Below, one piece after another: positions 24,950 through 32,850 of a stretch of DNA of 32,850 nt. The notes below the pieces were generated by a model. The model made no database searches. It was not told the DNA's origin and was given only the letters and a program-made list of their open reading frames with translations. The DNA is from Desulfurococcales archaeon (GTDB lineage Archaea; Thermoproteota; Thermoprotei_A; Sulfolobales; Acidilobaceae). The stretch is from assembly GCA_015521185.1 (NCBI GenBank), contig WAOS01000014.1, positions 1 through 32,850 of the forward strand. The letters run 5' to 3'. Numbering within the stretch: position 1 is the stretch's first letter; each line of letters starts with the position of its first letter. The position numbers were made by a program, and so were the translations under genes.

Positions 24950-25899
24950 TCTATCCTCACCAGGGCTCCTGTGCTAGCGGGAGACGTTATCCATACGTCG
25001 CCACCCCCGAGGTCCTCCATGAGGCTTCTGGCCTCCACTACTACGCGCCCCACGAGGTCCTCCGGGAATGCTGCATAGACCGTGGGGCCCCAGCTGGATT
25101 GGCCGACGAAGATTGCGCCTTTACTATCGAAGAACCTTATGAGGCTCTCGGACTCCTTGCAGCAGTACACGGACTCCTGCGGCCCCCTCCAGTACTCGCC
25201 CAGGGACCTGTTGAACTCTGTTATGAATTTGCCTGCTAGCTTCCAGTCCCCATCTGCAATGTTCCCCAGTATCCCCATGAGCATCATCCTCGATAGCCTG
25301 TCGGCCATGTCGGGGTTCATGTGCGGCATGCTGGAGAGGATCTCGTCCTCGCGCTTCTTAAGCTCCCTTATGCGCGCTATAGGCCTGCTAGGTAGGGCTA
25401 CGATGATCCTCATCCAGCCGGGCGGCTCGGCCCGGAAGAGGAGCGGCGGGGGCCTGCTCTCTCCCGGTTTGAAGCCAGCGTCAAATAGTAGGCCGCCGTA
25501 GAGGAACGAGTATAGGCCTAGACCGGAGATCGTGCTCCGACCGAGACGGACCGCCCAGTCTGCCGCTTCGAATGGAAGCCCGGGCCTGCAGATTTCGTGA
25601 ACGGCCCTCGCTATCGAGAGGAATAGCGTTGTGGTTGACCCTAGCCCCACGTGGGGTGGTATCTCGCGGACAACTCTTACTCTCGCACTGCAGTCATAAG
25701 CCGATACAATTTTGGAGTATGCTTCTAGAGCGTCCCCCCTCTTGCATTCGCATCCCCTCCCCTCACTAGCTTCAACAATTACCCTAGGAGTTTCTAGGGC
25801 GAGGCCGAGCGTCCCGTACAGTCTACCATAGCTGCCGTCGAGATCCGGGTTACCCATATGCACGTGACTAGGAGCCGAGACTACCACTCTCCTCATCAC
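24943..25899 (-). CDS. Beta-ribofuranosylaminobenzene 5'-phosphate (beta-RFAP) synthase family, GHMP fold
   Basis: VVVSAPSHVHMGNPDLDGSYGRLYGTLGLALETPRV; VREIPPHVGLGSTTTLFLSIARAV; STISGLGLYSFLYGGLLFDAGFK. Confidence 0.85.
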   Translation of the reverse strand: MMRRVVVSAPSHVHMGNPDLDGSYGRLYGTLGLALETPRVIVEASEGRGCECKRGDALEAYSKIVSAYDCSARVRVVREIPPHVGLGSTTTLFLSIARAVHEICRPGLPFEAADWAVRLGRSTISGLGLYSFLYGGLLFDAGFKPGESRPPPLLFRAEPPGWMRIIVALPSRPIARIRELKKREDEILSSMPHMNPDMADRLSRMMLMGILGNIADGDWKLAGKFITEFNRSLGEYWRGPQESVYCCKESESLIRFFDSKGAIFVGQSSWGPTVYAAFPEDLVGRVVVEARSLMEDLGGGDVWITSPASTGALVRIEW

Positions 25900-26006
25900 A
25901 CTACCGCCCCGTGGAGCCCGTGGAGCGGGCTGTCTTGGACAACTAGTAATAAAGCCCTAGACGAGGCATAGTTAGGTTACTCTCACGGGCACATCCCGCC
26001 CGGGGG

Positions 26007-26354
26007 ATGCGCATGGCGAGCGAGGAGAAGATTAGCATAGAGGACTTCCTAAAGGTCGATCTACGTGTCGGAAAGGTTGTGAGTGCTGAGCCTGTGCCTA
26101 ACAGTAGGAAGCTCATAAAAGTGGTCGTCGACCTCGGCGGCGAGAAGAGGACTATCCTAGCGGGCCTCGCCAAGTGGTATAAGCCGGAGGATTTCATCGG
26201 AAAGTACGTTATCGTAGTGGCTAATCTGAAGCCGAAGAAGATGGCTGGCCTAGTAAGTGAGGGCATGATACTGGCAGCCCCGTGCAGTGATGAGACAAAG
26301 CCTGCACTCCTAACCGTTACCGAGCCCGTGGAGCCCGGCTCGAAGGTCTGCTAG
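26007..26354 (+). CDS. tRNA-binding OB-fold protein (MetRS beta-subunit / CsaA-like)
   Basis: ISIEDFLKVDLRVGKVVSAEPVPNSRKLIKVVVDLGGEKRTILAGLAKWYKPEDFIGKYVIVVANLKPKKMAGLVSEGMILAA. Confidence 0.9.
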   Translation: MRMASEEKISIEDFLKVDLRVGKVVSAEPVPNSRKLIKVVVDLGGEKRTILAGLAKWYKPEDFIGKYVIVVANLKPKKMAGLVSEGMILAAPCSDETKPALLTVTEPVEPGSKVC

Positions 26355-27592
26355 GAGACCTCCTCGAAACTGTAGCCCGCGCTTGATAGCTCGTCGAGTA
26401 TTTTCCTTATTACCTCTCTCCCCATGGCCTCGAATGTTATTGTCACTAGAGCGTGCCAAGCGGGTATGTGGGGGTCTATCCTGTCGTGCTGTATTCCTAT
26501 CACGTTGCCCCGGTGCCTAGCAATGATATCTAGGACCGTTCTAAGCTGTCCGGGACTATCGCGTACGAACCCTCGTATCCTCGCTAGCCTTCCCTCTCTC
26601 GCTAGACCTCGCAGAATTATCCTGTAGATGTGGGTCAGGTCGATGTTGCCGCCGCTGATTATGGCTATGCTAGTCCTATTCCTCGCGCTAATTTTCCCCG
26701 AGAGTAGTGCGGCTAGGCTTATCGCGCCGGCACCCTCCGCCAGGACCTTGCCCCTCTCGAGGAGCAGGTATATGGCGTGGGCTATCTCGTCCTCCCCAAC
26801 GAGGTAGACCCCGTCTACTACGCGCTGGATTATTTTGAACGTTAGATTCCCAATTTTCTTCACTAGAAGCCCGTCAGCGATTGTCGAGCCTGTCTGTACC
26901 TCCACGGGCCTTCCAGCCTTGAGAGCCTCGAGAGTTTTGGGGGCAGCCTCGGGCTCTACGCCTATCACCGACACGTAAGGCCTATAGTACTTTAGGACGG
27001 CGCCAACCCCCGAGATGAGACCTCCGCCACCTACTGGGACTATTACTTGGTCGAACCCTTCGACCTGCTCCATTAGGTCGTAGGCTATTGTTGCTTGCCC
27101 AGCGATAATGTCGATATCGTCGAATGCGTGTATGAAGGCGTAGTTCCTCTCCTCTGCTATTCTTAGTGCGACCTTTAACGTCTCGTCGAAGAGGCGCCCA
27201 GCTAGTATGACCTCGGCACCATACCCCTTAGTAGCCTCTATCTTGCTAATAGGCGCCCCCTCCGGCATCACTATTACTGCTTTAAGCCCGAAGATCTTGG
27301 CAGCGTAGGCGACTCCCTGAGCATGGTTGCCCGCGCTCGCTGCCACAACGCCTTCGTACTTGTCTTTTATCTTGTAAACCTTGTATAGGGCTCCTCTAAC
27401 CTTGAAAGCCCCAGTTTTCTGGAGGTTCTCATACTTGAGTAGAACCTTTCCCCCCGCCATCGAGGAGAATGTCGCTGAGACCTCGACCGGCGTTTTATGA
27501 GCATACTTTCTCACTATTTCGAGGGCTTCTCTGCTTCTGGAGACGACCTCCCTCACAAGGGTTTCCGCGTCAGCACTACTCGCCGAACTCAT
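26351..27592 (-). CDS. ilvA: Threonine dehydratase/deaminase with C-terminal ACT-like domain
   Basis: KYENLQKTGAFKVRGALYKVY PLP motif, VVAASAGNHAQGVAYAAKIFG, VPVGGGGLISGVG, C-terminal regulatory domain. Confidence 0.92.
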   Translation of the reverse strand: MSSASSADAETLVREVVSRSREALEIVRKYAHKTPVEVSATFSSMAGGKVLLKYENLQKTGAFKVRGALYKVYKIKDKYEGVVAASAGNHAQGVAYAAKIFGLKAVIVMPEGAPISKIEATKGYGAEVILAGRLFDETLKVALRIAEERNYAFIHAFDDIDIIAGQATIAYDLMEQVEGFDQVIVPVGGGGLISGVGAVLKYYRPYVSVIGVEPEAAPKTLEALKAGRPVEVQTGSTIADGLLVKKIGNLTFKIIQRVVDGVYLVGEDEIAHAIYLLLERGKVLAEGAGAISLAALLSGKISARNRTSIAIISGGNIDLTHIYRIILRGLAREGRLARIRGFVRDSPGQLRTVLDIIARHRGNVIGIQHDRIDPHIPAWHALVTITFEAMGREVIRKILDELSSAGYSFEEVS

Positions 27593-27635
27593 GGTCGTGC
27601 ACCTTGCCTTCGCTAGACTCAGGGAAAAACGCGTA

Positions 27636-28025
27636 CTAGCATATGTAAGCTATAGCCTCGACTTCAACGTCGACCCCTAGGGGGAGGTTCGAGACCTCCA
27701 CGACCGCTCTGGCCGGGGGACTAGCCTTGAAGTACTCTGAGTATACTTCGTTGAAGCGGGAGAACAGCCCTATATCTCTTATGTACACGTTTACCTTCAC
27801 AATATCGTCCATAGTGCCGCCCGCCGCCTCCACAATAGCCTTAATATTCTCCATGACCCTGCGAACCTTATCCTCGAAGCTCCCCTCAACGAGCTTACCT
27901 GTCTCGGGGTCTATCGGGATCTGGCCGGAGACGAATACGAAGCATCCTCCAGCAACTATTGCCTGGCTATAGGGACCCACAGGCCTAGGAGCCTTGTCCG
28001 TGAAAACCGCCTCCCTCCTCGCCAT
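27636..28025 (-). CDS. ridA: RidA/YjgF/YER057c family (reactive imine deaminase)
   Basis: MARREAVFTDKAPRPVGPYSQAIVAGGCFVFVSGQIPIDPETGKLVEG...SPPARAVVEVSNLPLGVDVEVEAIAYIC; internal ATG at 28025 fits family length. Confidence 0.93.
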   Translation of the reverse strand: MARREAVFTDKAPRPVGPYSQAIVAGGCFVFVSGQIPIDPETGKLVEGSFEDKVRRVMENIKAIVEAAGGTMDDIVKVNVYIRDIGLFSRFNEVYSEYFKASPPARAVVEVSNLPLGVDVEVEAIAYIC

Positions 28026-28569
28026 CTTTCTCCCCACTAGTCTCAACGGTTCTTTGCAGGGTACTTGGTTTCTCCCCCGAGCCGCGCACATACGCCGCTC
28101 CAAGTCCCGCGAGGAAGCCAGAGATTATCCCTATGGGGGCCAGGTATGAGGAGAGCTCTGTGTAGATTGCTGGGACCTTATAATTTAGTATTACTGCGAT
28201 TGCCCCCTCAGACGATAACCCTAGCGGCTCGACGACGACCAAGTAGTTCCCGGGGCCTTCTAGGAGTACAGACGTGTCGGCCTGCCTGCCGGGCTGGACA
28301 GTTATCGTAGATATGGTGGTGTTTGATTTCATAACTGAGATGCGGACACCGTCACCCCCATCACTCGCGGAAGCCACAACTCTGATTACAGGCTCTTTTG
28401 CACCGCTGGGCACGCTAATGCTAATAGCTACGAAAGAGTTGAGGCCTCCCTTAGCATAGACAACGTGTTTTTCGCTCTGATCCGCGTAGTAGAGGTAGAG
28501 GACAGCGCTGGCGGCGATGAGAAGTACTACGGAAGCCGTTATGAGGATAAGACCGTACCGCTTGCCCAA
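27985..28569 (-). CDS. Membrane protein of unknown function (TM at both ends, extracytoplasmic domain between)
   Basis: N-term GLILITASVVLLIAASAVLYLYY; C-term LAPIGIISGFLAGLGAAYV; 41-bp overlap with ridA. Confidence 0.65.
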   Translation of the reverse strand: MGKRYGLILITASVVLLIAASAVLYLYYADQSEKHVVYAKGGLNSFVAISISVPSGAKEPVIRVVASASDGGDGVRISVMKSNTTISTITVQPGRQADTSVLLEGPGNYLVVVEPLGLSSEGAIAVILNYKVPAIYTELSSYLAPIGIISGFLAGLGAAYVRGSGEKPSTLQRTVETSGEKDGEEGGGFHGQGS

Positions 28570-28593
28570 TACCCTTCCCCGAGAGAGGCCGGG

Positions 28594-29088
28594 TTAGGCG
28601 CGGGAGCTATCATATAACATCTTTTCTCTGCAGAACCCTTTCACCCAGTCAATCATGCTCCTCGACACTAGCATACACGCCTTCCCGGACTGCTCCGCGC
28701 AGTCCAGCGCATAGTGCAGATCCACAAGCCACACCGCGCCCTCGCCGTACAGGGATGCCACAACACGCCTCAACAGTAACGCTCCCTTCGGAGTCTTCCA
28801 ATCGTGAACCGCCACCCCTGGTACGCGGAAGCCGTAGAGGACGGTCCTCAGAGTAGTGCACTCCCACGTCTTTCCCTCACTACATAGCTTCTCTGCTGCC
28901 GCGCGTAGGAGGGGCTTAGCTTTTCCTGGATGATCTATGATCGTGTTGACAGCCTCAGCAGCCCCTTCGGGAAGGCTTGCGCCAGTGCTTCTCGAGTAGA
29001 GGTAGGAGCACACGACGTGGGCTCTCCTATTCGGCACCGGACCGGCACCTCCGGGCGATGTTATGGGGGTCGGTGTGAGACTAGGCAT
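28594..29088 (-). CDS. Hypothetical Cys-containing protein (start uncertain)
   Basis: Long ORF with plausible helical composition; the Pro-rich N-terminus suggests a later true start. Confidence 0.5.
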   Translation of the reverse strand: MPSLTPTPITSPGGAGPVPNRRAHVVCSYLYSRSTGASLPEGAAEAVNTIIDHPGKAKPLLRAAAEKLCSEGKTWECTTLRTVLYGFRVPGVAVHDWKTPKGALLLRRVVASLYGEGAVWLVDLHYALDCAEQSGKACMLVSRSMIDWVKGFCREKMLYDSSRA

Positions 29089-29232
29089 TTCATCCCCCGC
29101 CCCGCGAGCTGGGGTCCCTGGCTGCTCGCTTCCCCATCCCCCGGGTGATCTCGCATTGGTAATACGACACCTATAAGGCCTCTTAAGATCCGGTTGATTG
29201 TGGCCTCCGAGGGAGCTCTAAGGTGGTAGTCT

Positions 29233-29988
29233 TTGGGGTCTGACGTAGGGTTAGAAATGCTCAAGGATATAGTGATGCTTCGAGGCATACCAGCGATATT
29301 CATTAGGAGGGCTAACGCTGTCGTAATCGCAGATCTACACCTAGGCTACGAGGAGTCTATGGCCCGTCAGGGAGTCTATCTTCCCAGGCTGCAGATCAGG
29401 AAGGCCCTCCGGGTGATCCGGAAGGCAAAGGAGATAACAGGCGCTAAGAAGCTTATAATAAATGGTGATATTAAACACGAGTTCGGACGTCTACTCAAGA
29501 GCGAGAAACTGGAGGTTGCTAAGTTCCTCAGAGGCGCCTACGAGACAGGCTATTCGGAGGTCATACTAGTCCGCGGGAACCACGACAACTATGTTAAACC
29601 CATTATAGAGTCTCTCGGGGGCGAGGTTGTTGAAGAACTCGTAGAGGGAGACGTTCTCTTAACCCACGGTCACAAGAAGGTTAGGGGGAGCCACGGAGTA
29701 ATAGTCATAGGTCACGAGCACCCAAGCATATCAGTGAGCATTTCGGGTGTTAAAGCGAGGTTTCCAATATTCTTACTAGTGCCGCTCGAGGATGATAGCA
29801 TGGTACTAGTGCTCCCCGCTGCCGGCGCATACCAGACTGGGAATCCCGTCAGCGTTATCCGCGAGAATTATCTGAGCCCTATAATTCGTGAAAAAGGAGT
29901 CGTTAGTGAGGCGGTGCCTATTATAGTTGATGAGACTGAGGGGCTTATGCCCCTGCCCAAAATCTCGTTGCTTGAGAGCTTAATCTGA
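29233..29988 (+). CDS. Metallophosphoesterase (COG1407-like)
   Basis: [50 protein letters not shown] start with GGTGG Shine-Dalgarno (alternative ATG at 29257). Confidence 0.9.
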   Translation: MGSDVGLEMLKDIVMLRGIPAIFIRRANAVVIADLHLGYEESMARQGVYLPRLQIRKALRVIRKAKEITGAKKLIINGDIKHEFGRLLKSEKLEVAKFLRGAYETGYSEVILVRGNHDNYVKPIIESLGGEVVEELVEGDVLLTHGHKKVRGSHGVIVIGHEHPSISVSISGVKARFPIFLLVPLEDDSMVLVLPAAGAYQTGNPVSVIRENYLSPIIREKGVVSEAVPIIVDETEGLMPLPKISLLESLI

Positions 29989-30606
29989 GGGGGCTAGTAT
30001 ACACCCTTCCTCCCACAGCCTCTTGTATATGTTGACTACGGCCTCCTCTACATCGCTCTCCCTCTTCGCCCCCGTTATAACCATCTTACCGCTGCTGAAG
30101 ATTAGCAGGACAACGCTCGGCTTCCTCATCCTATAGATGAGGCCCGGGAACTGTTCGGGCTCGTACATGCTCCCCTCCAGAACTATAGCGGCCCTCTCGA
30201 GATCGACCCTAGCATGAAGGTTAGCGCTAGCAACAATATTCTGTATCTGAGTCTTGGGCACCCCCTTTATCTCGAGACCTGCGTCTTTAAGCGCCTTAAT
30301 TATTCTCTTAACAGCATATACTAGCTGGCGAACACTCTTCGCCCCAGTAACAACCATTTTTCCCGACTTGAATATTAGCGCCGTGACCTTTGGATTATGG
30401 AGCCTGTAAACTAGGCCCGGAAACTGGTCCGGATTATAATCGACCTCCGGAATCCTGGTCTCTATAAGGTTAAGGTCGAGCTGCTGGTCTAGTATGACAG
30501 TGGCTACTATATTCTCTATGCGCGCCTCCGGCTTCTTGTAACCCTCCGGCACTTCGAGGCGGGCCAGAGGGCTCTCACTTTTTACTTGAGAACCGGGTTT
30601 CGACAC
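29980..30606 (-). CDS. tbp: TATA-box binding protein
   Basis: Two TBP repeats: [19 protein letters not shown]...[30 protein letters not shown] and [17 protein letters not shown]...[29 protein letters not shown]. Confidence 0.97.
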   Translation of the reverse strand: MSKPGSQVKSESPLARLEVPEGYKKPEARIENIVATVILDQQLDLNLIETRIPEVDYNPDQFPGLVYRLHNPKVTALIFKSGKMVVTGAKSVRQLVYAVKRIIKALKDAGLEIKGVPKTQIQNIVASANLHARVDLERAAIVLEGSMYEPEQFPGLIYRMRKPSVVLLIFSSGKMVITGAKRESDVEEAVVNIYKRLWEEGCILAPSD

Positions 30607-30693
30607 CCTTTTAACACCCTATATAAGCCTTGCAGGGAGGGGCTATAAAAACTGAGAGCAACCCCTATAAGTACGCCCGCAACTCGCCAGGCC

Positions 30694-32193
30694 TCAAAGC
30701 CCTCTTCCGCGTCGTAGCGCTAGGTTCTTACTTACGCGGAACTTACCAATGTAGTTTTTGGCGTCCGGCTTCCTACCGCACAGCTTTGTCACGAGATCCA
30801 AGTCGTCAATGGCGTGGCTAACGGGTAGTCCCATAGTGCACTGAACTAGGGGGGCGACGACTCGCGTTGGCAACGTCTCGTTCCCCGGCCCGAGACTCTC
30901 GAATCCCTGGACAGGTATCATTACTCCCCACATATCGTGGCCTGGGTACCGCGTTTTCGTGTATTCCTCCCCCATTAGGCGGGCGGGGCCAAGGACGTAG
31001 CCCTCGTCGTGCTTCCCCACCACAACTATGTTGGGACCCCTCCGCGTGTAGGGGCCGCGGTACACCTCGCTGCTGTCCCAGACGAGTAGGCCCCTATACG
31101 AGGAGAGAATTCTCATAACCTCACTCTTATGCGACACATCCTTAAGATAAACCCCGTAGGCGCCGCCAAAAGGCATGCAAGCCTTGCTCCTAGCGTAGTC
31201 TATGCTAGCTCCGCTCCTCGCAACGAGTGTCCTCCCAGTAAGCCTCTTGTAGAGGGGTCGGACAATGTTGTAGAAAACCTTCCTCGCCAGAGGCTCGAGG
31301 CCCAGGAGGGCTATGAGCTTGTAGAGCCGCGTCGGCACGTAGATGCGTGCTGTCTCGACTTTCTTGGCTTTCATTAGCTGTTCTTCGACGACTTCCTCTG
31401 TCTCGTCGGAAGCCCTAACTACATATCCGTGCTTTTCAAGTATATCGTTAATATTGACGCGATACTTGAATATCCTGAACCCGTGATCGCTAACTATGAG
31501 AACATTATCGAAGCCACCCTTTAGCACCCTCACGATCCGGTCGGCGAGGGACCATAGGTGTGAGACTTTCCAGGGCTTCTCGACAGTATCGGGGAGCTTA
31601 TGATATATGGCGTCTGGAAAGTTCACGTTAAGCCATGCTAGCGGTGGAGGCTCTCTAGCAAGGTCCTCGGCTAGGCCTACGACTCTCTCCATATACTCCT
31701 CGTAGTACTCGGGGTTCCTCCCTGGCGGCCACGCGAGCCCTCCGAAGTACTTCTCGACGAGGCCGGCTGGCTTACTGTAGGGCTCGGGGACGAAGAACAG
31801 GTTCGAGATTATGCTTGCCTTCCTCGCTGGTAGCGGAGGATAATCGGGTATAGGATTTAGGACGAAGCTCTCGACCCCCTCATAGGATAGCATCTCGTGG
31901 ATGCGCGGATGCTCCAGGTCGAGAGCGGTAACAAGCCTCTGCCTGTAGTTCTTCCTGTCGTAGTGGAAGAAGGAGAAGAGCCCGTGTTTTCCCGGGTTCA
32001 CACCGCTCATTATGCTAGGCCAGCTGGCCGGAGTTATTGGGGGGATCGCTGTCAGCCTTCTCGCCCGGGATAGCTCCTTATCGCCCGCAATAGAAGGGGC
32101 TAGCCCCCTATCTCGCAGTAAGGGAAGGACCCAGTAGGGGAGGGCGTCTAGACCTAGGACGGCAACGCTGCTTCGGGTCAACACAGTTAGCAC
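30694..32193 (-). CDS. Type I phosphodiesterase / alkaline-phosphatase-superfamily protein
   Basis: VLGLDALPYWVLPLL, TPASWPSIMSGVNPGKHGLFSFFHYDR, VLIVSDHGFRIFKYRVNINDILEKHGYV. Confidence 0.9.
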   Translation of the reverse strand: MLTVLTRSSVAVLGLDALPYWVLPLLRDRGLAPSIAGDKELSRARRLTAIPPITPASWPSIMSGVNPGKHGLFSFFHYDRKNYRQRLVTALDLEHPRIHEMLSYEGVESFVLNPIPDYPPLPARKASIISNLFFVPEPYSKPAGLVEKYFGGLAWPPGRNPEYYEEYMERVVGLAEDLAREPPPLAWLNVNFPDAIYHKLPDTVEKPWKVSHLWSLADRIVRVLKGGFDNVLIVSDHGFRIFKYRVNINDILEKHGYVVRASDETEEVVEEQLMKAKKVETARIYVPTRLYKLIALLGLEPLARKVFYNIVRPLYKRLTGRTLVARSGASIDYARSKACMPFGGAYGVYLKDVSHKSEVMRILSSYRGLLVWDSSEVYRGPYTRRGPNIVVVGKHDEGYVLGPARLMGEEYTKTRYPGHDMWGVMIPVQGFESLGPGNETLPTRVVAPLVQCTMGLPVSHAIDDLDLVTKLCGRKPDAKNYIGKFRVSKNLALRRGRGL

Positions 32194-32238
32194 CCGTCAG
32201 AGGAAAACGCTCCCCGCTTAGCCCCGGTGAGGGGAGGT

Positions 32239-32541
32239 TTAGATTCGCTGGAAGGTTAGCTTGGGGAGCTTCTCCTTGGGCACGTATATCGGGCTCCTCC
32301 TATTCGGCGTGAACTTAACTATGAGGCCCTCCTCCTCGAGAGCCTTCAGGAGCTTCCTAGCAGTGCTAAGCGAGACATTATACTTCTGGTGGACTTTGAA
32401 CGGTGTTAGATACTTCTCCCTCTTGATATCGCGCCTGGCCCTCTCGAGCAGCTCAGGGGCCAGACTGACATCGTACTCGGCCTGCTTCACAAGGCTCCTA
32501 GCCTGCTTCTGCTGGGCCCCCTTACCCTTCTTCTTAGCCAC
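32239..32541 (-). CDS. rps25e: 30S ribosomal protein S25e (GTG start inside the longer ORF)
   Basis: VAKKKGKGAQQKQARSLVKQAEYDVSLAPELLERARRDIKREKYLTPFKVHQKYNVSLSTARKLLKALEEEGLIVKFTPNRRSPIYV; gatataaag TATA on the minus strand at about 32617-32625. Confidence 0.93.
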   Translation of the reverse strand: MAKKKGKGAQQKQARSLVKQAEYDVSLAPELLERARRDIKREKYLTPFKVHQKYNVSLSTARKLLKALEEEGLIVKFTPNRRSPIYVPKEKLPKLTFQRI

Positions 32542-32725
32542 TATATGCGCACCCCGCTTCCGCAGCTCCCAGAGATCCGCAGTCACGCCTGGGAAATAAG
32601 CGTTGGGCCCCCAAGACTTTATATCCTCCAGATCCGAGTCTAGACGAGACGGCGATGGGGCCCGGTATGAGCCCCCCATGAGGGGGCTATGAATTGCGAT
32701 CCCGGGCGGCGATCGGGCATCGCGT

Positions 32726-32804
32726 GGCCCGGGTAGCTCAGCCTGGTTAGAGCGCCGGACTGTGGATCCGGAGGCCCCGGGTTCAAATCCCGGCCCGGGC
32801 CCCA
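32726..32804 (+). tRNA. tRNA-His (GTG), encoded G-1 and CCA
   Basis: GCCCGGG/CCCGGGC acceptor, CCGGA-CTGTGGA-TCCGG anticodon arm (GTG), CCGGG-TTCAAAT-CCCGG T arm, C73 followed by CCA, preceding G consistent with G-1. Confidence 0.95.
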
Positions 32805-32850
32805 CCCCCTGTTCAACTAATGCAATACCTCCACCCACAGAGCTCTCCCG

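Noticed and set aside
25908-25925. Tandem 9-bp repeat CCCGTGGAG x2 upstream of beta-RFAP synthase, with a related 13-mer at 26325-26337
   Set aside because: The second site simply encodes EPVEPG in the tRNA-binding protein; two short copies are too little to call a regulatory repeat.
30630-30821. Plus-strand ORF with upstream ctataaaa between tbp and the phosphodiesterase gene
   Set aside because: Largely antisense to the phosphodiesterase C-terminus; the TATA-like sequence is better explained as the tbp promoter on the minus strand.
32542-32838. N-terminal extension of the S25e ORF to 32838
   Set aside because: It runs through the tRNA-His gene and beyond the S25e TATA box; GTG at 32541 gives the expected protein.
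1-32850. CRISPR arrays, transposases, integrases, rRNA or C/D-box sRNA clusters
   Set aside because: No regularly spaced repeats, transposase motifs or convincing box C/box D pairs were seen in intergenic DNA by eye; a computational scan would be needed to exclude sRNAs.

Overview
Thermophilic archaeal chromosome segment, Desulfurococcales/Pyrodictiaceae-like by gene content and style (lineage is inference). It is densely packed, mostly minus-strand, with GGTGG-type Shine-Dalgarno sites, frequent GTG/TTG starts and TTTATA-type promoters. Recognisable content: partial uracil phosphoribosyltransferase, Clp1-like RNA kinase, tRNA-Asp and tRNA-His, HyuA/HyuB, a CDGSH-like protein, a DPSL-type ferritin, threonine synthase, a GPT-type GlcNAc-1-P transferase, an AP-endonuclease-like TIM barrel, an RHH-PIN/vWA/vWA cassette, a giant S-layer-like protein, MATE transporter, subtilase, SQR-like flavoprotein, DUF1464 and beta-RFAP synthase genes, a tRNA-binding (MetRS-beta-like) protein, threonine dehydratase plus RidA, a metallophosphoesterase, TBP, an alkaline-phosphatase-superfamily protein and ribosomal protein S25e. 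Strongest leads: (1) the S-layer protein ends in a long stalk with a clean 11-residue (3-4-4) hydrophobic repeat, the signature of a tetrabrachion-like right-handed coiled coil, with several sequons phased at 33 residues and a subtilase two genes away, suggesting an analogue of the tetrabrachion/STABLE protease system; (2) an overlapping three-gene RHH-PIN/vWA/vWA cassette with a palindrome at its predicted transcription start; (3) an unannotated 36-aa single-TM microprotein at 2867-2977; (4) palindromes or hairpins in several promoters and leaders (DPSL, S-layer, subtilase). No CRISPR array, transposon or rRNA was seen.
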